Positions 36,462 to 43,924 of a stretch of DNA of 64,000 bases are shown here, in pieces. Under the pieces are notes generated by a model. That model saw only the letters and a program-made list of their open reading frames with translations. It searched no databases and had not been told where the DNA came from. How positions within the stretch are numbered: position 1 is the first letter of the stretch; every line of letters begins with the position of its first letter. Source of the DNA: Bacteroides sp. 224 (GTDB taxonomy: Bacteria > Bacteroidota > Bacteroidia > Bacteroidales > Bacteroidaceae). Position numbers and translations under genes: made by a program. The stretch lies in NCBI RefSeq assembly GCF_010500995.1, contig NZ_QVMK01000001.1, positions 186,001 to 250,000 on the forward strand, given 5' to 3'.

Positions 36462-37025
36462 ATGAAAAAAAGTCGAGTATATACCAAAACCGGTGATAAG
36501 GGTACAACTGCATTAATAGGGGGTACCAGGGTATCTAAAACGCACATTCGATTGGAATCCTATGGAACAGTCGACGAGCTGAATGCACAACTTGGGCTGT
36601 TGATGACTTACCTGAATTCCGAAGATGATTATGCTTTTGTGCTTCGTGTACAAAATAAGTTATTTACAATAGGATCTCACTTGGCTACCGACCAAGAGAA
36701 AGTGACTTTGCGTGAAGAGAGCATAATCACAACAGATGATATAGAGCACATGGAGCAGGAGATAGACAAGATAGACGATTCTCTTCCTGCCTTACAAGCT
36801 TTCGTTATTCCCGGAGGCACTCGTGGAGCTGCTGTATGCCATGTTTGTCGTACGGTTTGCAGGAGAGCGGAGAGAAGAGCATTGGCCTTATCCGAGGCGT
36901 ATCCTGTTTCATTGGAGGTGCTCACATATTTGAATCGTTTATCTGATTATCTGTTCGTTTTATCTCGCAAGTTGAACATAGATGATAAAAGAGAAGAAAT
37001 ATTTTGGAACAACTGTTGTAAATGA
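36462..37025 (+). CDS. ATP:cob(I)alamin adenosyltransferase (PduO type)
   Basis: The protein has 187 residues. It has the PduO N-terminal signature [20 protein letters not shown], then [20 protein letters not shown], and the C-terminal helices with [16 protein letters not shown] and [19 protein letters not shown]. The enzyme moves the adenosyl group from ATP to cob(I)alamin to make coenzyme B12, needed for methylmalonyl-CoA mutase in propionate production. It forms a trimer in the family. Its 3' end overlaps the promoter of the next gene. Confidence 0.93.
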   Translation: MKKSRVYTKTGDKGTTALIGGTRVSKTHIRLESYGTVDELNAQLGLLMTYLNSEDDYAFVLRVQNKLFTIGSHLATDQEKVTLREESIITTDDIEHMEQEIDKIDDSLPALQAFVIPGGTRGAAVCHVCRTVCRRAERRALALSEAYPVSLEVLTYLNRLSDYLFVLSRKLNIDDKREEIFWNNCCK

Positions 37026-37045
37026 TAATATTTATTATACTTTTG
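37015..37045 (+). promoter_or_regulatory. Bacteroidota promoter of the DUF2795 gene
   Basis: GTTG at 37015-37018 (consensus TTTG), a 19-bp spacer and TACTTTTG at 37038-37045 (consensus TAnnTTTG) lie about 50 bp before the start codon. Confidence 0.6.
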
Positions 37046-37094
37046 CCGAAAAATAGATAAACAGATAATATTCACAATTTAAATAATTAAAACT

Positions 37095-37316
37095 ATGTAT
37101 TGGACACTGGAATTAGCTTCAAAGTTGGAAGATGCTCCCTGGCCTGCTACAAAGGATGAGTTAATTGATTATGCAATGCGCTCAGGTGCGCCTCTTGAAG
37201 TGATTGAAAATCTTCAGGAAATGGAAGATGAAGGAGAAATTTACGAAAGTATTGAAGATATTTGGCCTGATTATCCCAGTAAGGAAGACTTTTTCTTTAA
37301 TGAGGAGGAGTATTAG
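37095..37316 (+). CDS. DUF2795 small acidic protein
   Basis: This 73-residue protein starts MYWTLELASKLEDAPWPATK and ends PSKEDFFFNEEEY. The DUF2795 pattern (PWPATKDELIDYAMRSGAP, VIENLQEMEDEGEIYESIED) is clear; the family is small, acidic and of unknown function. Its last 24 coding bases, stop codon and terminator are duplicated 8.6 kb downstream at 45904-46005, marking the insertion of the defence-like island. Confidence 0.85.
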   Translation: MYWTLELASKLEDAPWPATKDELIDYAMRSGAPLEVIENLQEMEDEGEIYESIEDIWPDYPSKEDFFFNEEEY

Positions 37317-37394
37317 CACTTCCTGAATAGATGAAATAATTAAATGGCAGCGCGATAAATAATGAGAATTTGTTTATCGCGCTGGTGTTTCATG
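37293..37394 (+). repeat. Left 102-bp direct repeat of the island
   Basis: This copy holds the last codons of the DUF2795 gene, its stop codon and its terminator. It matches 45904-46005 at 99 of 102 positions. Similarity ends sharply at both sides (gactttt before, ggctta after). Confidence 0.93.
37348..37384 (+). terminator. Terminator of the DUF2795 gene
   Basis: A perfect 12-bp stem (cagcgcgataaa / tttatcgcgctg) surrounds a 13-base loop 31 bp after the stop codon. The following tract (gtgttt) is only weakly T-rich. Confidence 0.7.
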
Positions 37395-37511
37395 GGCTTA
37401 AATGGCGTGGTTTTTTTGTCTAAAATTCCATATCTTTGAATATATGAGTATGTGATTGAGTTAAGCGTTCGGCTAAATATATTCATTCTTCTATGGGTTG
37501 AGAGTGCAGAA

Positions 37512-38612
37512 CTATGTGTGTGAAAGTATGGGTAAGTCATTTTCTATTAGCTCTTTTAATTCCTGCAATGTCGGAGAGTCTACTTTGAAAATTCGGCGAG
37601 CTTGATTTATAATCATAGACTCAAAAATATTACGAACAAAACGACCGTTCGCAAATTCTTTTTTAGATGGTTCTGCCGCTTTTGAAAATAATTGCAGCAA
37701 AGCGTCCTGTACCTTATCTGTTAGAACATAATCCTCTTTTTTACTCATATGGCGGATAATGTCCAAGAGTTCATTTGCATTATAATCATCAAATTCAATA
37801 AAAGTATTAAACCGAGATTTAAGTCCTGGATTAGATTCAAAAAAATGCTTCATAGGCCTGATATAGCCTGCGACTATGACAACTAAATCTTCTCTGTAAT
37901 CTTCTAGAGCCTTTGTTAATTCTGTTAGGCATTCTCTACCATACGAATCGCTGTGATCATTTTCAGTTATGCTATATGCTTCATCTATAAATAAAACTCC
38001 GCCTTTCGCTTTTTCAATGACATCTTTTACTTTATGTGCAGTCTGCCCCTGATAGCCAGCGATAAGGTCTGTCCTCGAAACCTCCATAAATTGACTTTTT
38101 GACAAGAGCCCCAATTCTTTATATATTCTACCCACTATTCTGGCTACAGTAGTTTTGCCAGTACCTGGATTACCAATAAAAGCCAAATGCATCGTTCTTT
38201 TGGGTGAATGCAATCCTTTTTCTTTTCTCAACAATTGGACCTTTTGGTATGCTATTAAATCGAGTACTTGAGATTTGACATTACTCAAGCCAACCAATTG
38301 ATTAAGTTGAAGCATCAGCTCCTCAAAAGTATAATGTTCTTCTTTCGGTTCAGTATTTGAAAGGATTTGTGTCAAATGTCGGTGGCCGTAAAAACAGATT
38401 AATGAATCTTTGGCGGCAATAGCAATTTTTGTTATTTGAGGGTTCTTTAAGTCTGCTGCTCGTTCAATGAATTTGCACAGCAATTTGGATGACTCTATAT
38501 TGTTCTCTATTACATCTTTAGCACTATTGGTTATATCTCCGTTACTATTTGTTACAGCATCAAGACGGGAACAATTTTGAAGCAGATTTTGCTCGTATTT
38601 ATTCAAATTCAT
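37512..38612 (-). CDS. CbbX/SpoVK-type AAA+ ATPase (third gene of the candidate system)
   Basis: I start at 38612 (MNLNKYEQNLLQNCSRLDAV), giving 366 residues; this ATG overlaps the upstream stop codon as ATGA. The first 100 residues are a helical domain of unknown type. The AAA+ core follows: LVGLSNVKSQV, Walker A GNPGTGKT at 147-154, a pore-loop-like GYQGQTAHKV at 186-195, Walker B GGVLFIDEAY at 204-213, an arginine finger in NPGLKSRF at 261-268, and a C-terminal lid. This is the CbbX/SpoVK/EccA branch, whose members remodel partner proteins as hexameric rings. Here the natural partners are the two membrane proteins encoded just upstream. Confidence 0.88.
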   Translation of the reverse strand: MNLNKYEQNLLQNCSRLDAVTNSNGDITNSAKDVIENNIESSKLLCKFIERAADLKNPQITKIAIAAKDSLICFYGHRHLTQILSNTEPKEEHYTFEELMLQLNQLVGLSNVKSQVLDLIAYQKVQLLRKEKGLHSPKRTMHLAFIGNPGTGKTTVARIVGRIYKELGLLSKSQFMEVSRTDLIAGYQGQTAHKVKDVIEKAKGGVLFIDEAYSITENDHSDSYGRECLTELTKALEDYREDLVVIVAGYIRPMKHFFESNPGLKSRFNTFIEFDDYNANELLDIIRHMSKKEDYVLTDKVQDALLQLFSKAAEPSKKEFANGRFVRNIFESMIINQARRIFKVDSPTLQELKELIENDLPILSHT

Positions 38613-39715
38613 AAGACTCCTAATATCTGAAGTATAAAATTTACGACTAATAACCCAAGAGCAGAACCGCCGATACAATAGGCGATTTTAATTCGTTTTT
38701 CGTACAGTAAGTAGGCAGAAGTGTTAGATTCTGACATCTTCTGAATAGTCTCTTTAATTTCGTTTTCAGATGAATGTACTTCTTTAATGAAACTCTCCAT
38801 CTGTTGGTGCAAACTGGCAAGGTCTGTTTTATGCCCCTCAACATCATTCCAAATGGCATCTATATCGGCAAGGTGTTCGTAGGATTCAAGTGTGGAATGG
38901 TACTGTTGCATTACAGTAATGTCGTTATTGATACGCTCTGTTGCTTGATTGACCTTTTCGATGAATTCATCTACTTGCTGATGTAAACTAGTCAAATTGA
39001 TTTTATATCCCTCAACATTATTCCAAATGGTATCTATGTCGCTAAGGTGTTCATGTGATTCAAGCATGGTGCGATACTGTTGTAGTACAGCAATATCATT
39101 GTTGATACGCTCTGTTGCTTGCTTGACTTTTACGATAAAGTCCTCTACCTGTTGATGTAATCCCGCAAGATTTGTTTGCAGGGCAGAGATATTGTTTACT
39201 AAGGATGGTATTTGTTTTATTTTGTATTCATTATCAAGCTCATTAGTGATTTCGTCAAAGGATGATATGTTTGAAGCATTAACAACTTTTTCGATGCGTT
39301 CAACAGTTATTTTTAGATCCATAAGTCCAACAACCGTCTTCTTTAAGTTTTCGACCGTGTTCTTAATGTCTTCTTGAGCTTTCAAGGCTTGCTTACTTGC
39401 CTCTTCTGCACTTTCTACAGAGCCGATAATTCCGCTGATATACTCACCATCAAGGAAATCAAAAGCGTTGTAAACCTCTTTAAATTCACCCATAATGGCT
39501 CTGAGTGATGAGTTTACAGAAATAAGTTTATCTTGAACTATACCAATAAATTTGTTCATTTCTGAACCTGTTACCTTATGGTCTCCCCACCCAAATAATC
39601 CACCATCCACTTCTACGCGATTGAATGAGGGATTGGATGGGAGATTTTTAGAGAATTTTTCAATATTCCCTTTTGCAATTTCAAAATTATGTTTTTGTAT
39701 TAAAGCTTTGCTCAT
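38609..39715 (-). CDS. Coiled-coil protein with 58-residue repeats and C-terminal anchor
   Basis: I start at 39715 (MSKALIQKHNFEIAKGNIEK), giving 368 residues. Residues 1-60 form a small domain (VEVDGGLFGWGDHKVTGSEM). Residues 60-180 are helical. Residues 183-240 and 241-298 are near-identical 58-residue units (start LxxLHQQV, middle KQATERINNDI or NQATERINNDI, end DIDxIWNxVEGxK), with a third partial unit after. The C-terminus is one membrane helix (IGGSALGLLVVNFILQILGV), so it is tail-anchored. It begins 1 nt after the upstream stop codon and overlaps the AAA+ gene by 4 nt. The protein looks like a membrane-attached spacer or sensor; its function is unknown. Confidence 0.75.
   Translation of the reverse strand: MSKALIQKHNFEIAKGNIEKFSKNLPSNPSFNRVEVDGGLFGWGDHKVTGSEMNKFIGIVQDKLISVNSSLRAIMGEFKEVYNAFDFLDGEYISGIIGSVESAEEASKQALKAQEDIKNTVENLKKTVVGLMDLKITVERIEKVVNASNISSFDEITNELDNEYKIKQIPSLVNNISALQTNLAGLHQQVEDFIVKVKQATERINNDIAVLQQYRTMLESHEHLSDIDTIWNNVEGYKINLTSLHQQVDEFIEKVNQATERINNDITVMQQYHSTLESYEHLADIDAIWNDVEGHKTDLASLHQQMESFIKEVHSSENEIKETIQKMSESNTSAYLLYEKRIKIAYCIGGSALGLLVVNFILQILGVL
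38822..39169 (-). repeat. Two in-frame 174-bp repeats in the coiled-coil gene
   Basis: Each unit encodes 58 residues. The units 39169-38996 and 38995-38822 are alike at most positions, and a partial third follows. Copy number could change by recombination without breaking the frame. Confidence 0.8.
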
Positions 39716-39716
39716 A

Positions 39717-41411
39717 TTATAAGTTCTCAAGAAGTTTGTCTATATCGTCATTTGCTTTTGTAGTTGAGTCGTGAAGAGAGTCTGATGCTTCTTTATGCTG
39801 CAAAATAGCATCTTTTAGTTCATAAAAATATTCTCCAGCTTTAGAATGCCTTTGCACAATATTTGTTGCTACTTGTGCCTTTTGGGCTACCACTTGAACC
39901 CCTGTAACAACATTCAGATTCTCTTGGGTAGCTATTATTTCATTTTTCTTCTCCAATTGTTGTTTGTCATTCTCCTTTTTTAATCTATTGGATATCATTC
40001 TATCTATCATGTTGAGAGCCAAAGCACCTATTAAACCACTTACGAGTGCTCCCAAGAACATTCCGATAAGATTTGCCAGGCTACCTAACAATGGAATCTG
40101 AACAGCAAAGATAGGGATTGTCATAAGCCCTTTCTCAATGACTTCGCTGAGAACAATTGCGCCGCCTGCAGTTAGTCCTACAATAATAAGTTTTCCCACC
40201 TCCATCATTTTTATGCTGAAAGGCATATTCTTATTGACCGGATTTTTCAGGAATTCAATAGCAGACTTTATGGACTTGTATCCCTGTTTCAAAAATATCC
40301 ATGCTTTTTTAATCATACCTATAACAGGTCCAAATATTGCTGTAGCAATAGTCGTGACAAACGTGTTTCCTGCAGTAAGAAGATGTTCCTTAATGTTGGA
40401 CACAAATGATTTAATGGCTTCTTTAACACTGGCAATGAAAGTTTCCAATTTTCTTTTACCAGAACGAAACCACACAATAAGCTTACGAATAACATCCTTA
40501 ATAAGAGACGCAAATAGGCCCATTATGACAGAACGGAGTGCTTTTCCTCCTATACGAAAAACTTCCTCCCGCTGTGATTGCTTGCCGGTTTTAATAGAAC
40601 GTTGTTCTCCTTCTTTTTTAATATCATCATATTCTTCACGAGCTTTTGCATCTTTCTCTCTATATTGCTTGTCCAGTTCCTTACTGATGTCGAATATCTC
40701 GTCTGGTTTTTGTCCGTTTTTATTAGGGTTATCCAGCCAATCGGTCATAGACTTATCTCCTTTTGACCGATTTTGACTTGCATTCATTTCGTTCAGGTTA
40801 GCTTCACTATTTGCAAAGGCTATCTGCTCTTCTTTTGAAAGATGTGCGTTTGTTGTAGGGTCTCGAATGATCTCGCCAGTAGATACTGTATGATCCATAT
40901 CTGTTCCTCGTTCAGCAGACCCTGTAGGTCTTCTCTGATCAAACGGTTGCCTGGTACCACTGACTAAAGTAGCCTCCTCTTTTCCTGTTCTATTTGGATG
41001 AGTTTTAATATTGCCTTTTTCATCGCGCTGAAAATTAGATTGCCAGTCATCATATCTTTTCTGATAATCGATTTTATCATTATGGTTAGCAATTTTTCCG
41101 TTTGCGAAATTTTCCGTAGTCTGGATGTGAACGGAATCCCTTATGTCTAGTTTTAGTCCACGATTCTCCTTGATAAAATCCTCACCAGCTACAACTCCGA
41201 CTTGATTGATGAATTGTTCCCATACGACATTCATTACAGTCTCGCCAATAGAGTCGGGATTACCAATCTTTTTTCTATCAAGTTCAAGACCTTGTAAATC
41301 TATCATTTGTTCTTCAAGCTCGGATTCCAACTTGCTTTCAAGTTCGTCAAAATCAATCGTATTACAGTCTAATTCTGCTAACTCTTCTAATTGTTTATTA
41401 TTGTTGTCCAT
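39717..41411 (-). CDS. Large membrane protein with an HNH-like motif (first gene of the candidate system)
   Basis: The protein has 564 residues. The N-terminus is acidic (ESELEEQMIDLQGLELD). Residues of about 150-230 contain SAERGTDMDHTVSTGEIIRD and, after 40 residues, NSEANLNEMNASQNRSKGDK; the D-x-D-H ... N-x-N ... N-R-S-K-G-D order recalls HNH/EndoVII-type nuclease domains, but I cannot confirm this. A charged helix (residues 245-285) leads to a basic amphipathic region and hydrophobic segments near 345-370, 405-425 and 443-470 (LLGSLANLIGMFLGALVSGL). The tail is a coiled coil. It is 76 bp downstream of the DUF1016 gene and 1 nt before the coiled-coil gene. A toxic effector is a reasonable guess. 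Confidence 0.7.
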   Translation of the reverse strand: MDNNNKQLEELAELDCNTIDFDELESKLESELEEQMIDLQGLELDRKKIGNPDSIGETVMNVVWEQFINQVGVVAGEDFIKENRGLKLDIRDSVHIQTTENFANGKIANHNDKIDYQKRYDDWQSNFQRDEKGNIKTHPNRTGKEEATLVSGTRQPFDQRRPTGSAERGTDMDHTVSTGEIIRDPTTNAHLSKEEQIAFANSEANLNEMNASQNRSKGDKSMTDWLDNPNKNGQKPDEIFDISKELDKQYREKDAKAREEYDDIKKEGEQRSIKTGKQSQREEVFRIGGKALRSVIMGLFASLIKDVIRKLIVWFRSGKRKLETFIASVKEAIKSFVSNIKEHLLTAGNTFVTTIATAIFGPVIGMIKKAWIFLKQGYKSIKSAIEFLKNPVNKNMPFSIKMMEVGKLIIVGLTAGGAIVLSEVIEKGLMTIPIFAVQIPLLGSLANLIGMFLGALVSGLIGALALNMIDRMISNRLKKENDKQQLEKKNEIIATQENLNVVTGVQVVAQKAQVATNIVQRHSKAGEYFYELKDAILQHKEASDSLHDSTTKANDDIDKLLENL

Positions 41412-41487
41412 CTGATATTTGCGCTTATACTATAATTATTTAAATGTTCTCTGAGAACGATATACTCAAATATGAGTCCAGATAACT

Positions 41488-42603
41488 TTAATCCTGTTCC
41501 TCTATCCACTCCCTTAATTTTGTCTGCAATAATTGTTTTTCCGGCAAATAAAGAGCATATAGTTGTGCATAGATGTTTGAGTCTTTCGGTAAAGTAAGTT
41601 CTACCAATGCATCTTTCTTCTCTTTACAAAGTAGAATCCCAATTGTCGGCTTTTCAAAACCCTGCTTGACATATCTGTCATAGTAATTGACATACATCTG
41701 CATTTGTCCTAAATCCTGATGGGCGAGTTTGTCTACTTTCAAATCAATGAGTACATAGCATTGCAAAAGCCTGTTGTAAAAGACCAAGTCAACATAGAAG
41801 TTTTCTTCATCGAAGGTAAATCGCTTCTGACGTGCTTCAAACAGAAATCCTTTTCCCAACTCCAGTAGAAACTGCTGCAGTTTGTCAATTATGGCATTTT
41901 CCAATTTGGTTTCGGAATAAGACGCATCAGGTTTTAGTCCCAAGAACTCTAATGTCAAAGGATTCTTTATAATGTCATCCGGGTTATTGACTGTTTGCCC
42001 CTCTTGGGCTAAACGCATTATTGAATCTTTGTCTTTGCTAAGAGCCAAACGCTCATACAGGCTTGAATTATATTGGCGTTGCAATTGACGTACACTCCAA
42101 TTTTGTTTTTGACACTCAATCTCATAGAAGCGACGCTCTTCGTCTGATTCAATGCGCATTAATATCAAATAGTGAGACCATGAAAGCGTAAATGGATATT
42201 CCTTGGTTGATTTTATGGGGTTTTCGGTGACTTTTTGAATTTGGTCAACGCTGTTGACCAAATTTTCAAATGGAAATTCGGTCAACACTGTTGTTTCAAT
42301 CTCTTTTGCTGAGTATGTCGAAAAAAATTTGCGGCATCTTTTCAATGTTTCTACTGACCATCCAGTGCCAAAGCTCTCAGTCAATGAGTCTGCCACACCT
42401 TGCAGAAGTTGCTTGCCGTAAGTTGCTCGATCTTCACCCTCTTGTACAACATCTATGATGATGCGTCCGATTTCATATTTGGTAACAACTTCGGTAATAT
42501 TAATGGACCGCGTGACATTTACCCGCGCATTATTTATCAGGCGTTCGATGCGTTCTGCAACATCTGCTATAACACGCTTATCTATGTTTTGTATATTGCT
42601 CAT
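41488..42603 (-). CDS. DUF1016 / YhcG-type PDDEXK nuclease-domain protein
   Basis: The protein has 371 residues. The N-terminal DUF1016 domain is clear (INEVV-like INITEVVTKYEIGRIIIDVV, YGKQLLQGVADSLTESFGTG, WSVETLKRCRKFFSTY), then SWSHYLILMRIESDEERRFY and ECQKQNWSVRQLQRQYNSSL. The C-terminal nuclease fold shows FDEENFYVDLVFYNR, CYVLIDLKVDK and DLGQMQMYVNYYDR, giving the D...(E/D)-x-K pattern. Members occur in restriction-modification and defence islands and may act on nucleic acid; the exact job is not established. The start overlaps the XRE gene's end by 26 nt, so the two are coupled. Confidence 0.9.
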   Translation of the reverse strand: MSNIQNIDKRVIADVAERIERLINNARVNVTRSINITEVVTKYEIGRIIIDVVQEGEDRATYGKQLLQGVADSLTESFGTGWSVETLKRCRKFFSTYSAKEIETTVLTEFPFENLVNSVDQIQKVTENPIKSTKEYPFTLSWSHYLILMRIESDEERRFYEIECQKQNWSVRQLQRQYNSSLYERLALSKDKDSIMRLAQEGQTVNNPDDIIKNPLTLEFLGLKPDASYSETKLENAIIDKLQQFLLELGKGFLFEARQKRFTFDEENFYVDLVFYNRLLQCYVLIDLKVDKLAHQDLGQMQMYVNYYDRYVKQGFEKPTIGILLCKEKKDALVELTLPKDSNIYAQLYALYLPEKQLLQTKLREWIEEQD

Positions 42604-42814
42604 GTTCTTTAGGGTTATCTTTACTAATCAAATCCTGTACTTTAACACCTAAACATTCTGCTATTTGGAATAATGTCTCAAGACTCGGCTGGCTGGTGTT
42701 CGTACACCATTTGGAAACAGTCGCCTGATCTTTTCCCAATTGTTCTGCCAGCCAACGGTTAGTGCGTTTTGTCTCGGCAAGTACTACTTTCAACCTATTC
42801 ATCTCTTTATTCAT
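42578..42814 (-). CDS. XRE-family regulator heading the island operon
   Basis: This 78-residue protein is almost only an HTH_3 domain: LKVVLAETKRTNRWLAEQLG, KDQATVSKWCTNTSQPSLET, LFQIAECLGVKVQDLISKDN. It overlaps the DUF1016 gene by 26 nt and is the first of five genes in the same direction. A TATCTTTG element at 42840-42847 precedes it. It probably represses the operon and perhaps the divergent AbiH gene, as small XRE proteins usually do in defence loci. Confidence 0.85.
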   Translation of the reverse strand: MNKEMNRLKVVLAETKRTNRWLAEQLGKDQATVSKWCTNTSQPSLETLFQIAECLGVKVQDLISKDNPKEHEQYTKHR

Positions 42815-42839
42815 GCGTCATAATTTTATCTGCATCTTG

Positions 42840-42847
42840 CAAAGATA
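42840..42847 (-). promoter_or_regulatory. Candidate -7 element of the island operon
   Basis: On the minus strand TATCTTTG matches the Bacteroidota -7 consensus TAnnTTTG and lies 25 bp upstream of the XRE start. I see no good -33 TTTG at the expected distance. Confidence 0.4.
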
Positions 42848-42961
42848 GCAATAGTTCAAATATTCTGAGGTATAATGCTAAACATTTCTTCTATTATTCT
42901 AATGTTTTGCGTTTTAGTCAAAATAGAATACTATATTGTAGAGAGTAAAATAATTAAGTAT

Positions 42962-43924
42962 ATGGCAACATTACATATTGTAGGAAATAGCTTTGATCTT
43001 GCACATGGTATTGAATCAAAATACTCAGATTTTAAAACTGATGCTTGGAGATGTGCAAGTTATAATGGTTATTATCTTGGTGTGCTTGAAAATTGTTATC
43101 CACAAAAGAATATAAAAATTGGAGAATTAATGTTATGGAGTGATCTTGAACGTGCACTAGGTAATCTGGATTTTCAACAAGCATTTTCATTAGATACAGA
43201 AGATATAGAGCCAGAAGAAGATCATGAGTTTCGTTATCTGGCACAAATGGAAGATGCATCAGAGTATATGTTACAGAATATGTTTGCTGTATTCCATAAA
43301 CTATTCGAAGATTGGGTTAACCACATCAATATAAGTTTTGAGAAATTTGAATGTATTCCATATTTCGATTCCAAAGGATTATTCTTGTCATTTAATTACA
43401 CAGAGACTTTGGAAACACTATGTAATATTCCTATGACTAATATTAGATACATTCATGGGCGAAGAGGTACTACAGATAAATTAATTGTAGACCATTGTAA
43501 TAATATTGATAGGAATGATTACTTACCTGAAAATCCTAAAATTTACGAGTGTCAAGCATATCAAAGTATTGCAGACATTGTTAATAAGGAACGGAAAAAT
43601 GTTTCGGATATCATTTTTGAGGGCCACGATTTTTGGCAACAATTATCTAATATAGACAAAGTTGTCGTGTATGGGCATTCTTTGTCGGATGTTGATCAGC
43701 CGTATTTCAAACAAATTATTAATAGTATATATTCTTCATCAGAATGGTACTTCTCGATTTATTATCACGATCTTCAAGAACGGACAGAAGCAACCAATAA
43801 AGTTTTAAATATGATTAATTATATGGGAGTGTCTCTGCACAAATGTCGTACATTTTGGATCAATACTGTCCTAAATAAAAATAGCAGTTCCAAATGCCGC
43901 CCTGCAAATATGTTCAGGCGATAG
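42962..43924 (+). CDS. AbiH-family abortive-infection protein, 3' end overrun by an IS
   Basis: I start at 42962 (MATLHIVGNSFDLAHGIESK), giving 320 residues. The GNSFDLAHGIESKYSDF start is the AbiH signature, a Rossmann-like motif; further blocks are LFLSFNYTETLETLCNIP, IRYIHGR and VVVYGHSLSDVDQPYF. AbiH was first described as a lactococcal abortive-infection protein; the mechanism is poorly known. The inverted-repeat end of the IS4-type element starts at 43868, so the last 18 codons (after CRTFWINT) come from the IS and the native C-terminus is lost. The truncation is short, so the protein could still work. Confidence 0.85.
   Translation: MATLHIVGNSFDLAHGIESKYSDFKTDAWRCASYNGYYLGVLENCYPQKNIKIGELMLWSDLERALGNLDFQQAFSLDTEDIEPEEDHEFRYLAQMEDASEYMLQNMFAVFHKLFEDWVNHINISFEKFECIPYFDSKGLFLSFNYTETLETLCNIPMTNIRYIHGRRGTTDKLIVDHCNNIDRNDYLPENPKIYECQAYQSIADIVNKERKNVSDIIFEGHDFWQQLSNIDKVVVYGHSLSDVDQPYFKQIINSIYSSSEWYFSIYYHDLQERTEATNKVLNMINYMGVSLHKCRTFWINTVLNKNSSSKCRPANMFRR

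Noticed and set aside
40138..40776. A 212-codon plus-strand open frame in the island
   Set aside because: It is antisense to the 564-aa membrane protein, and the minus-strand frame has the coupling and conserved-looking motifs.
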